Positions 1 through 6,886 of a stretch of DNA of 10,798 nt are shown here, piece by piece. The position numbers were made by a program, and so were the translations under genes. The notes below the pieces were generated by a model. The model searched no databases and was not told where the DNA came from. It was given only the letters and a program-made list of their open reading frames with translations. Origin of the DNA: an uncultured Dorea sp. (GTDB taxonomy: Bacteria; Bacillota; Clostridia; Lachnospirales; Lachnospiraceae); assembly GCA_948844705.1 (NCBI GenBank), contig CAQNVT010000166.1, positions 1 through 10,798 of the forward strand, given 5' to 3'. Numbering within the stretch: position 1 is the first letter of the stretch; each line of letters opens with the position of its first letter.

Positions 1-216
1 ATTGCAAAGACCCAGTATTCACTGTCCGACGACCCAGCGCTGCTGGGGAGGCCCACAGGCTTTACAGTGACTATCAGGGACCTGAAGCTGTCCTCAGGCG
101 CAGGGTTTGTGGTTGCGTACGCTGGCGATATTATGACTATGCCGGGGCTGCCCAAGGTGCCTGCCGCAGAGAAAATAGACGTGGACGACAATGCGGTGAT
201 TCATGGACTGTTCTGA
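1..216 (+). CDS. fhs: Formate-tetrahydrofolate ligase, C-terminal 71 residues (5' end outside window)
   Basis: This is the 3' end of the gene for formate-tetrahydrofolate ligase, the cytoplasmic enzyme that makes 10-formyl-THF from formate, THF and ATP in one-carbon metabolism and, in acetogens, the Wood-Ljungdahl methyl branch. The frame is open from base 1 to the TGA at 214-216. The translated end carries the family's conserved C-terminal block: SAGAG-like SSGAGF (residues 31-36 of the fragment), then [19 protein letters not shown] and a final GLF. The last residues end as in full-length family members, so the 3' end is intact. The ATG of tsaE at 203 overlaps it by 14 bases, so the two were co-transcribed. 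The identification is firm. Whether the rest of the gene is intact cannot be seen. Confidence 0.95.
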   Translation: MAKTQYSLSDDPALLGRPTGFTVTIRDLKLSSGAGFVVAYAGDIMTMPGLPKVPAAEKIDVDDNAVIHGLF

Positions 217-505
217 CAAGGAGAAAAGCTTTACAACAAACTCACCCAATGAAACCGAGGCTCTGGCAGAACGTATAGCAGTGGGACTTCACGGGGGTGA
301 AGTGATTGCCTTTACAGGCGGCATGGGGGTGGGCAAAACAGCCTTTACCCGCGGGCTTGCTGTCGGGCTTGGTGCTGGGGATGTTGCCAGCAGCCCGACC
401 TTCGCCATAGTGAATGAGTATGAGGGCAGGCTGACGCTGGAGCATTTTGACATGTACCGCATTGAAACTTGGGACGACCTGTATTCCACCGGCTTCTTAG
501 TATAG
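203..505 (+). pseudogene. tsaE: tsaE, tRNA t6A biosynthesis ATPase, 3'-truncated
   Basis: TsaE is the small P-loop ATPase that works with TsaB and TsaD to place threonylcarbamoyl on A37 of ANN-decoding tRNAs. The 100-residue product shows the Walker A loop GGMGVGKT (residues 39-46), the conserved SSPTF block (63-67) and HFDMYR (81-86). Full-length members are usually about 140-155 residues. After LYSTGF (93-98) the family's C-terminal block, with its Glu-Trp (IEW-type) motif, is absent, and the frame ends at TAG 503-505. Neither other forward frame downstream continues the family, so this is a rearrangement or join near 495-505 rather than a frameshift. The ATG at 203 is the only start that gives the full N-terminus, although its ribosome site is weak. 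TsaE is normally essential, so either a full copy exists elsewhere or the join is artificial. Confidence 0.85.
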
Positions 506-535
506 GGGAGGAACCTTGTGTAAACCTTTCCGCAG

Positions 536-597
536 CCTTACATTTACCTTACAACTTCTGTGCGGCGGGTGAAATATCCGGAGCTTTATGCTAGAAT
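536..597 (+). promoter_or_regulatory. Putative promoter and regulator box of the two-component genes
   Basis: Two CCTTACA copies lie at 536-542 and 547-553, a direct repeat with 11-base period, which is the geometry bound by OmpR/PhoB-family dimers. Downstream, TAGAAT (592-597) with an upstream TG (589-590) reads as an extended -10. The -35 region is poor, as expected for an activated promoter. A start near 604 would leave a leader of about 20 bases before the regulator gene. The repeat and the -10 are seen directly. Autoregulation is inference. No further gene is seen between 506 and 623. Confidence 0.4.
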
Positions 598-623
598 ATG
601 GTCAGATGACAGGAGGTACAGAC

Positions 624-1331
624 ATGGAATATGATTATTTAAAACAGAAAAAAGTCCTTCTTGTAGATGACGAGAGGGAGCTGCTTCATATGGTAGAAAT
701 GATTTTAAAAAAGGACGGTTATACAAGGATAAAAACGGCCGAAAACGCGGCGGAGGCCTTAAAGCTCTGGGAGGAGTGGGAGCCGGAGCTTGCGGTGCTG
801 GACGTGATGCTTCCCGACGGCGACGGGTTCTCACTTTTGTCCCGGATACGCGAGAAATCCGATACCCCCGTTTTATTTCTCACTGCGAGAGGAGAGGATG
901 AGGACCGGTTCCGGGGCTGGGATCTGGGGGCGGACGATTATATGGTAAAGCCGTTTCTGCCGAAGGAGCTTACGGCAAGGATCCTTGCAATATTAAGAAG
1001 AAGCTATAAAAACGAAAGCCCGCTTATAAAGCTTGCGGGAAGCACCGTGGATTTCGAGCGGGCGGAGGTTATAAAGGGCGGAGAGCATTTGCCTCTTACC
1101 GCAAAGGAATATGAAATTCTGTCGGCGCTTTACCGGAATGCCGGGCGTATCGTGACCATCGATCAGCTCTGCGAGGCGGCATGGGGAGACAATCCCTTCG
1201 GCTATGAGAACTCTCTGATGGCTCATATACGGAGGATCCGGGAAAAGATAGAAGAAAATCCGTCAAAGCCTGTGTCGCTTCTGACGGTAAAGGGCTTAGG
1301 GTATAAGCTTCTTGCGGAGGAGAAGGCATGA
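624..1331 (+). CDS. OmpR/PhoB-family response regulator
   Basis: This is a DNA-binding response regulator of 235 residues, a normal length for the family. The receiver domain (about 9-125) has the acidic pair D15-D16, the phosphoacceptor D60 in VLDVMLPDGDG, switch Thr T87 in FLTAR and the invariant Lys K109 in VKPF. A winged-helix DNA-binding domain (about 135-233) follows, with LTAKEYEIL, ENSLMAHIRRIREKIE and the terminal VKGLGYKL hairpin. I chose ATG 624 because AGGAGG sits at 611-616 with a 7-base spacer; the upstream in-frame ATG at 588 has no such site. Its TGA overlaps the ATG of the kinase gene (ATGA, 1328-1331), so the two are translationally coupled. The direct repeat at 536-553 suggests it controls its own promoter. 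The exact regulon cannot be read from the protein. Confidence 0.95.
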   Translation: MEYDYLKQKKVLLVDDERELLHMVEMILKKDGYTRIKTAENAAEALKLWEEWEPELAVLDVMLPDGDGFSLLSRIREKSDTPVLFLTARGEDEDRFRGWDLGADDYMVKPFLPKELTARILAILRRSYKNESPLIKLAGSTVDFERAEVIKGGEHLPLTAKEYEILSALYRNAGRIVTIDQLCEAAWGDNPFGYENSLMAHIRRIREKIEENPSKPVSLLTVKGLGYKLLAEEKA

Positions 1332-2713
1332 AAAACACATGGAAACTGATCAGGCGTTTTGTATTGATTCTGCTGCTGTCGATTATTCTTTTGTTTGTTC
1401 TGAATATTACATTGTTTATAGCTTATACCTACGACGATGCCAATACACAGGGTGGATGGCAGTCGGCGGAGGAGATCGCAGAGGAGCTTACAGGCAGCAG
1501 GGAGGAAGGGTACCGGCTGTCGGCATACGGGCAGGAGATATTAAATGAGCTGGATGCATGGGGGATTCTCATAGAGGACGGAACCGGGGATGTGGTGTGG
1601 AAAAGCGATAATCTTCCGCCGGAGATTCCGCTTCATTATTCCGTATCGGAGATTTCCTGGGGAACGAGAGGGTATATTAAGGATTATCCCACCACGACCG
1701 GAGCTAAGGGGAATGATCTGGTGATTCTCGGACATCCGAAAAAGAAATACTGGAAGCATATGTGGAATACATGGAGCTATGAGTTCATTGCCAACGTGCC
1801 GCAGACGGCAGTGAAAATAATAGTGTTTAACATTTTGGCGGTAATTCTTATCTATATTGCGGCTACTTCCGGAATCCTCCGCTCCGTAAAACCAATCGTG
1901 GAGGGCATAGAAGCGCTTCCTGAGGAAAGGGAGGCGCATGTACGGGAGAAGGGGCTGTTGTCCGGCCTCGGCGCTTCCATCAATAAGACCTCGGAAACGC
2001 TTGTGAGGCAGAAGTATGCTCTCAGGAAAAAGGAGCGTGCGCAGGCAAACTGGATCGCAGGGGTTTCTCATGATATACGGACGCCTCTTTCCATGGTGAT
2101 GGGCTATGCCGGACAGCTGGAGGAAAATGAGGAGCTTCCGAAAGAGGCGAGAAAACAGGCGCAGGTGATACGCATTGAGAGCACCCGTATGAAGAACCTG
2201 ATTAATGACCTGAATCTTTATTCCAGGCTGGAGTATAATATGCAGCCTATGAAATGTGCGCAGGTGAACCTGGCGGCGGTGATCCGTCAGGCAGCGGCGG
2301 ATTTCATAAATCTGGATCTGGAGCAGAAATATCCTGTGGAATGGATCATGCAGGAGGAATCTCCTGCATGTATGATAGAAGGAGACAAGGAGCTGCTGGG
2401 GCGTGCGGTTAATAATCTTCTTACAAATATCCGGGTGCATAATCCGGAAGGCTGCCGGGTGCTTATCGGACTTAAGAAGAAGGGGGATAAAATCTGCATT
2501 TTCATTCGGGATGACGGGACGGGTGTCACGGATGAGCAGCTTAACAGGCTTCGCAGTGCGCCTCACTATATGCTGGACGACGGAGACGGCGGATTTCGGA
2601 GGCACGGGATGGGGCTTCTGATCGTAAAGCAGATCGCAGAGGTACACGGCGGCACGGCAGAATTCGGAAAGGGGATAGATGGGAGGGGATTCGGAGCAGA
2701 GCTGACATTTTAG
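1328..2713 (+). CDS. Membrane sensor histidine kinase
   Basis: This is a sensor kinase of 461 residues that should phosphorylate the response regulator encoded just upstream. Two membrane segments (about 9-33 and 160-180) bracket an extracytoplasmic domain of roughly 125 residues with no family I recognise. A HAMP-like linker (about 181-235) follows. The H box reads GVSHDIRTPLS with phosphoacceptor H248. The N box is NNLLTNIRVHNP (362-373), the G1 box DDGTGV (395-400) and the G2 box HGMGLLIVKQIAEVHGG (426-442), so the ATPase core looks complete. GGAGG at 1316-1320 gives a 7-base spacer to ATG 1328, inside the end of the regulator gene. The gene next to it is an envelope-modification operon, which suggests a cell-envelope or surface-polymer signal. 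That is inference from position. Confidence 0.95.
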   Translation: MKNTWKLIRRFVLILLLSIILLFVLNITLFIAYTYDDANTQGGWQSAEEIAEELTGSREEGYRLSAYGQEILNELDAWGILIEDGTGDVVWKSDNLPPEIPLHYSVSEISWGTRGYIKDYPTTTGAKGNDLVILGHPKKKYWKHMWNTWSYEFIANVPQTAVKIIVFNILAVILIYIAATSGILRSVKPIVEGIEALPEEREAHVREKGLLSGLGASINKTSETLVRQKYALRKKERAQANWIAGVSHDIRTPLSMVMGYAGQLEENEELPKEARKQAQVIRIESTRMKNLINDLNLYSRLEYNMQPMKCAQVNLAAVIRQAAADFINLDLEQKYPVEWIMQEESPACMIEGDKELLGRAVNNLLTNIRVHNPEGCRVLIGLKKKGDKICIFIRDDGTGVTDEQLNRLRSAPHYMLDDGDGGFRRHGMGLLIVKQIAEVHGGTAEFGKGIDGRGFGAELTF

Positions 2714-2750
2714 AGCGGAATCTGTTATTTAATAAATGCGAAATACATTC

Positions 2751-2785
2751 GTAACATAATGTTAACATTATTTTTGTAATATAAT
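2751..2785 (+). promoter_or_regulatory. Promoter of the O-acylation operon with 11-base direct repeat
   Basis: TAACAT occurs at 2752-2757 and 2763-2768, exactly 11 bases apart. A perfect TATAAT follows at 2780-2785. The second repeat sits where a -35 box would be and no good -35 is present, which is the classic layout of a promoter activated by an OmpR/PhoB-type regulator. The repeats also contain the 12-base palindrome AATGTTAACATT (2758-2769). The half-site resembles the TTACAT/TTACAA pair upstream of the regulator gene. The sequence pattern is seen directly. Binding by the neighbouring regulator is inferred. Confidence 0.55.
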
Positions 2786-2824
2786 AAAAATGTCGCATTG
2801 TGACGAAAAATGGAGTTTTTGCAT

Positions 2825-3577
2825 ATGAAGATAAATAAAAATTGGTTGATTCTTATTGCCAGTGCAGGAGTTGTAGTACTGGCAATTATGGCGGTCAGGG
2901 TCTTTTGGCATCCGAATGCAGGAGAAAAGGAGAAGGGCGTAGCGTATTTAAAACAGCTGGAAAAAAAGGATATGGAGACCGTGGAGAGCGCAGTCAAAAA
3001 GGTAAGAAAGGAAGCTCAGGAGGAGGCGGTCGCAAACGGCGAGCTGTCCGTGTGGGCACAGTTCAGTGATTACGTGATCTTCGGAGATTCCAGAACCGTG
3101 GGCTTTTCCTATCATGAATTTCTGGACAGTAATCGGGTCATGGCCGACGCGGGGCTTACGATCGGAAATATTCCGGATTATCTGGAGCAGATGAAGACGC
3201 TGAATCCTTCCACCTTGATCCTTTGTACGGGAATCAATGATGTCAGCATCGGCTTCTGGCCGACTCCGGAGGAATATGTGGCGGGATATGAGGAGCAGAT
3301 GCAGATGCTTATGAAGGAGCTTCCGAATACCCACATATATATTAATTCGATTTTTCCGGCCCAGGATCCGGCCTTTGATACGGAGGACAGCTGGAGGAAA
3401 ATTCCGGAGTATAATGAAGCGGTTAAGGCTTGGTGTGCAGAAAAGGGGTACTCTTACATAGATAATACAGAGGTGTTCGAGGAGCATAAGGATCTGTATG
3501 ATATCGACGGAATACATTTCCGCACGGAGTTTTATGAATACTGGGCGTTAAATATACTGGCTGAGGTAGATATGTGA
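2825..3577 (+). CDS. Membrane-anchored SGNH (GDSL-like) hydrolase or acyltransferase partner
   Basis: This protein of 250 residues has one N-terminal membrane segment (about 7-27) and should face outside the membrane. A charged, coil-prone linker (about 33-72) leads to an SGNH domain. Block I is FGDSR with nucleophile S89, block III is GIND with N138, and block V is DGIHF with D228 and H231, so the catalytic set Ser-Asn-Asp-His is complete. Such enzymes remove or transfer O-acetyl groups on glycans. ATG 2825 is chosen over the in-frame ATG at 2810 because GGAG at 2812-2815 is spaced 9 bases from it and nothing suitable precedes 2810. It is the first gene of the run and its last base overlaps the next start (TGATG). 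It may act as an esterase or may accept acyl groups from the MBOAT protein; the sequence alone does not decide. Confidence 0.85.
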   Translation: MKINKNWLILIASAGVVVLAIMAVRVFWHPNAGEKEKGVAYLKQLEKKDMETVESAVKKVRKEAQEEAVANGELSVWAQFSDYVIFGDSRTVGFSYHEFLDSNRVMADAGLTIGNIPDYLEQMKTLNPSTLILCTGINDVSIGFWPTPEEYVAGYEEQMQMLMKELPNTHIYINSIFPAQDPAFDTEDSWRKIPEYNEAVKAWCAEKGYSYIDNTEVFEEHKDLYDIDGIHFRTEFYEYWALNILAEVDM

Positions 3578-4059
3578 TGAAAGGTCTTATGAGATATATC
3601 GGTATCGTAAAGTACATATTGATCATGCTGCTTACGATCTTTGTGATGAGCCTGCTTAGCGGCGGAGAGATCAGCAACGCGAAGATGGAAAGCGTGGCGA
3701 AGAGGGTGACAAAGGCGATCGATACGGAGGAATTATCAGAGGCGGATAACCGGATGGTCAAGAGGCTTTACGGAATCAATGCCAATGATTATGAAAATGT
3801 AGTGCTGTATGTGTCGGATTCTAATATGGAGGTGGAGGAGCTCCTGATCGTAAAGCTTAAGGACACCTCCCAGTCCGAGGCAGTGGAGGCGGCCATTGAC
3901 ACAAGGCTTAATACACAGCTTGAGAGCTTTGAGGGGTACGGCCCGGAGCAGTGTAAGCTGCTTAAGGATCATGTCCTTGATGTAAGGGGCAATTATATAT
4001 TGTATGTTGTAGATAAAAAAGCAAAGGCGGCAGACAAAGCTTTTCAGAAGAGTCTGTAG
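3577..4059 (+). CDS. DUF4358-family membrane-anchored protein
   Basis: This product of 160 residues matches what I know of the DUF4358 family: one N-terminal membrane segment (about 8-27), then a soluble alpha/beta domain outside the membrane that contains a VVLYVSDSNMEVEEL-like strand pair, a KLKDTSQSEAVEAAID helix entry and a closing GNYILYVV strand. No catalytic motif is visible. The function is unknown; family members often sit next to MBOAT and DHHW genes, as here, which suggests an accessory part of the acylation apparatus. GAGG at 3563-3566 serves ATG 3577 (10-base spacer), which overlaps the TGA of the SGNH gene. A GTG at 3574 is an alternative start that adds one residue. Family assignment is from recall, without a profile search. 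Confidence 0.8.
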   Translation: MKGLMRYIGIVKYILIMLLTIFVMSLLSGGEISNAKMESVAKRVTKAIDTEELSEADNRMVKRLYGINANDYENVVLYVSDSNMEVEELLIVKLKDTSQSEAVEAAIDTRLNTQLESFEGYGPEQCKLLKDHVLDVRGNYILYVVDKKAKAADKAFQKSL

Positions 4060-4072
4060 AGGAAAATGAGAG

Positions 4073-5482
4073 ATGATTTTCAGTAGCGTATTTTTCATGT
4101 TTGTATTTTTGCCGGTGGTACTTCTGGCGTATTTTCTTGTTCCGAAAAAATTCAAGAATGTGGTGATCCTGATCAGCAGCCTTATTTTTTATGCGTGGGG
4201 CGAGCCGGTGTATGTAGTGCTGATGATATTCAGTATTGTATACAATTATATTGCGGGAATCGAGATGGAATACCACAGGAAAGCAGGGCGGAAGGGACGC
4301 ATAAAGACGGTATTTCTGATGGCTGTTGTGGTGAACCTGTTTATATTGGGGTTCTTTAAGTACTATGGTTTTTTGCTTCAGAATCTGAACCGGATATTGC
4401 CGGTTGATATTCCCTACAGGGCGCTTCCCCTCCCGATCGGAATTTCCTTCTACACCTTTCAGACGTTGTCCTATGTGATCGACGTGTATTGGGGAAATGT
4501 GGCGGTACAGAAAAATCTGATTCATTTCGGAACCTATATCTCCATGTTTCCGCAGCTGATCGCGGGGCCTATCGTGCGGTATGCGGATGTGGAGGAACAG
4601 CTTGTAAACCGGCGGGTGACGATCGTAAAATTCGGTGACGGAGCCGCATGGTTCCTGCGGGGTCTGGCAAAGAAGGTGCTGCTGGCAAATAACGTGGGGA
4701 TGGCATATGATGCAATCACGGCGCTCCCCGGAGACGAGATCTCCGTGCTTGCGGCATGGATCGGATGCGCGGCCTATACCTTTCAGATTTATTTTGATTT
4801 CAGCGGCTATTCGGATATGGCGATCGGGCTCGGAAAGATGTTCGGCTTTGAGTTTATGAAGAACTTTGATTACCCTTATACTTCTACCAGTATCACGGAT
4901 TTCTGGCGGAGATGGCATATTTCTCTTAGCTCATGGTTCAGAGAATATGTATATATCCCGCTCGGCGGAAACCGGGTCAGCAAGGCGAAGCATATACGGA
5001 ATATTTTTGTCGTGTGGATGCTGACAGGTCTGTGGCACGGAGCCGCATGGAATTTCATATTCTGGGGGTTATATTACGGGATCCTTCTGCTGCTGGAAAA
5101 ATATGTGCTGAAGGATGTGATCGAGCGGCTTCCGAAGGCCGTAAAGCATATTTATACAATGGTGCTTGTCATGATCGGATGGGTATTTTTCTTCTCGCCG
5201 GGTATCGGAAGCGCCTTTTCCTATTTAGGAAAGATGTTCGGAATCGGAGCAGCCGGATTTGTCAATGCGACGGCAATCTATTACCTATATAATTATATTT
5301 TGCTGTTTTTAGTTCTAATTTTGTGTTCAGTGCCATATACTTATAAGAAGTTCTCCAGAGTTATGCTGCGGAAAAAGAGCAGATGCCCGGTTGCGGTCGC
5401 AACGTACATACTGATGTTTATTTTATCGACGGCGTATCTGGTAAATGCAACATATAATCCATTTTTGTATTTCAGATTTTAA
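4073..5482 (+). CDS. MBOAT-family O-acyltransferase (AlgI/DltB/PatA type)
   Basis: This is a polytopic membrane protein of 469 residues, the usual length for AlgI/PatA-type MBOAT proteins, which move acyl groups (usually acetyl) from a cytoplasmic donor to an extracytoplasmic glycan or partner protein. The family signature is complete: FDFSGYSDMAIG (241-252), FWRRWHISLSSWFREY (277-292) with H282, YIPLGGN (294-300), and TGLWHGAAWNFIFWG (318-332) with the invariant catalytic H322. About ten or more hydrophobic segments run through the protein, beginning at residues 3-22 and 29-42. AGAGG at 4058-4062 is the ribosome site. Thirteen bases separate it from the DUF4358 gene and 15 from the DHHW gene. 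The substrate is unknown. No dlt genes are present, so a surface or capsular polysaccharide is more likely than teichoic-acid D-alanylation. Confidence 0.93.
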   Translation: MIFSSVFFMFVFLPVVLLAYFLVPKKFKNVVILISSLIFYAWGEPVYVVLMIFSIVYNYIAGIEMEYHRKAGRKGRIKTVFLMAVVVNLFILGFFKYYGFLLQNLNRILPVDIPYRALPLPIGISFYTFQTLSYVIDVYWGNVAVQKNLIHFGTYISMFPQLIAGPIVRYADVEEQLVNRRVTIVKFGDGAAWFLRGLAKKVLLANNVGMAYDAITALPGDEISVLAAWIGCAAYTFQIYFDFSGYSDMAIGLGKMFGFEFMKNFDYPYTSTSITDFWRRWHISLSSWFREYVYIPLGGNRVSKAKHIRNIFVVWMLTGLWHGAAWNFIFWGLYYGILLLLEKYVLKDVIERLPKAVKHIYTMVLVMIGWVFFFSPGIGSAFSYLGKMFGIGAAGFVNATAIYYLYNYILLFLVLILCSVPYTYKKFSRVMLRKKSRCPVAVATYILMFILSTAYLVNATYNPFLYFRF

Positions 5483-5497
5483 GAGGGGCGAAAAGAA

Positions 5498-6859
5498 ATG
5501 GCGCTTGATGAGAGAAAGAGGAAAAATGACAGACGAAGAGCCGTGCAGCAGTGGCGGAAGGAATTCTATTCCCGGCTCGCGAAGATCTTTGTGATCGCAC
5601 TGGCCGTTGTGATGGTCGTAAATATTATAAAAAGGGACAAGAGTTTTTCGGAGTCGGAAAACAGAGTACTGGCAAAAAAACCCGAGTTTTCATGGGAATC
5701 GATCAAGAGCGGAAAGTATATGACCGAGTTCGAGAGTTATGTGTCGGATCAATTTGTTTTGAGGAACCAGTGGATCACGCTGAAGCTATATGAGGACAAG
5801 TTCTTAGGAAAGAGGGAGTCAAACGGGGTATATCTGGGCAAGAAGGGGTACCTTATGGAGGTGCCGTCCGAGCCGGACTGGGAAAATGTGAAGAGAAATG
5901 TAGAGAGCATGAGTGCCTTTGCCGAGAAGCATCCGGATATCCCGGTATATATGAGCCTTGCGCCGAATGCATCCTATATTCTGAAGGACAAGATGCCCTA
6001 CGGCGCTCCCGCAAGAGACCAGGCGGCGGATATCCGCGAGGTAAATAAGATGGCGGGGGACAAGCTTCTAAAGATTGACCTGTCAGGTGTCTTAAGCAAG
6101 CATGCGCAGGAGGCTATTTACTATAAGACGGATCACCACTGGACGAGCCTGGGAGCCTATTATGCTTTCGGCGAGCTTGCAAAGGAGATGAAGATCGAGA
6201 ATACGGCGGGCGGCTACAATATCTATACCGTGGCAGATGATTTTCAGGGAACGCTGGCATCAAAGAGCGGGTATCACGGCTCCGAGGATGTAGTTCAGGT
6301 ATACGAGCCTAAGGGAATAGAGACAGATTATATCGTAATGTATGTAGATGAGGGAAAGAAATCCACTTCGCTGTATGAGAGTGAATGCCTGAATGATAAG
6401 GATAAGTATACCGTGTTCTTCGGAGGAAACCATGCCAGGGTGGATATAAGCACCACGCAGAAGGAACGCAGGAACCTGCTGCTTTTTAAGGATTCCTATG
6501 CAAACTGCATGGTACAGTTTTTGCTTCCCTATTATCAGAATATCGTGATGGTCGATCCCAGGTATTTTTATGACAGTGTGGAAAATATCATTCAGAGCTA
6601 CGGTATTACGGATGTATTGTTTCTGTATAACGTAGATACGTTTCTGGGAGATAATTCCATTGCGGATGTGCTGGCAGAGGAAGTGAAGGAGCCGGAAGAC
6701 GGGGATGAAGGAGCAGAGGAAACGGAAGGGGCAGAGGATGCCGAAAACCCCGGGGGCGCAGAGGATACCGGGGACGCCGGAAATCCCGAGGGCGCAGAGG
6801 ATACCGGAAATTCCGAGGACACCGGGGATACCGGAAATGATGAGGATGCAGCAGAATAG
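5498..6859 (+). CDS. DHHW-family protein with acidic repeat tail (AlgJ/DltD-like partner)
   Basis: This 453-residue protein has a basic N-terminus, one membrane anchor (about 28-44) and a large extracytoplasmic domain. It carries the family's name-giving motif DHHW (212-215, in YKTDHHWTSLGAYYAF) and a KDSYANC block (331-337), which I take as the counterpart of the GDS nucleophile block of AlgJ/AlgX-type SGNH proteins. In alginate systems such proteins finish O-acetylation with AlgI, so this one is the probable partner of the adjacent MBOAT protein. Ribosome site GAGGGG (5483-5488) lies 9 bases before the ATG. From about residue 397 the chain becomes a low-complexity tail of about 55 residues rich in Glu, Asp, Gly and Thr, built from repeats in the DNA (see 6725-6834). 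The role of the tail is unknown. Family assignment is strong; the biochemical role is inferred. Confidence 0.88.
   Translation: MALDERKRKNDRRRAVQQWRKEFYSRLAKIFVIALAVVMVVNIIKRDKSFSESENRVLAKKPEFSWESIKSGKYMTEFESYVSDQFVLRNQWITLKLYEDKFLGKRESNGVYLGKKGYLMEVPSEPDWENVKRNVESMSAFAEKHPDIPVYMSLAPNASYILKDKMPYGAPARDQAADIREVNKMAGDKLLKIDLSGVLSKHAQEAIYYKTDHHWTSLGAYYAFGELAKEMKIENTAGGYNIYTVADDFQGTLASKSGYHGSEDVVQVYEPKGIETDYIVMYVDEGKKSTSLYESECLNDKDKYTVFFGGNHARVDISTTQKERRNLLLFKDSYANCMVQFLLPYYQNIVMVDPRYFYDSVENIIQSYGITDVLFLYNVDTFLGDNSIADVLAEEVKEPEDGDEGAEETEGAEDAENPGGAEDTGDAGNPEGAEDTGNSEDTGDTGNDEDAAE
6725..6834 (+). repeat. In-frame degenerate repeat coding an acidic tail
   Basis: Related units of about 20 bases (type GAGGGCGCAGAGGATACCGG) start near 6725, 6752, 6788 and 6815, spaced 27, 36 and 27 bases. 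All spacings are multiples of nine, so the reading frame is kept and the tail can grow or shrink in three-residue steps. The units encode GAEDTG- and GNPEGAEDTG-like segments at the C-terminus of the DHHW protein. This is a plausible site of length variation between strains. Confidence 0.75.
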
Positions 6860-6886
6860 CAGTTGGTGAGACGAGGTGTTTCATAA

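Noticed and set aside
1541..2647. A long open frame (368 codons) on the minus strand opposite the histidine kinase gene
   Set aside because: The plus-strand kinase has every catalytic box. The antisense product shows no recognisable family or plausible composition and has no ribosome site; it is a codon-bias shadow.
624..2713. A VanRS-type glycopeptide-resistance regulator pair
   Set aside because: Architecture is similar, but no van ligase, dehydrogenase or dipeptidase genes follow, and the downstream genes are acylation genes.
2758..2769. The palindrome AATGTTAACATT taken as a separate repressor operator
   Set aside because: It is fully contained in the 11-base direct repeat that fits OmpR-type binding; the palindrome alone is AT-rich and may be a by-product.
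3962..4918. An open frame of 318 codons on the minus strand opposite the MBOAT gene
   Set aside because: The MBOAT reading is certain from its signature motifs; the antisense frame is rich in His and Arg with no recognisable domain, typical of a shadow.
4073..6859. A teichoic-acid D-alanylation (dlt) operon, since DltB is an MBOAT protein and DltD resembles an SGNH protein
   Set aside because: No dltA ligase or dltC carrier gene is present, and the last protein has the DHHW motif rather than DltD features.
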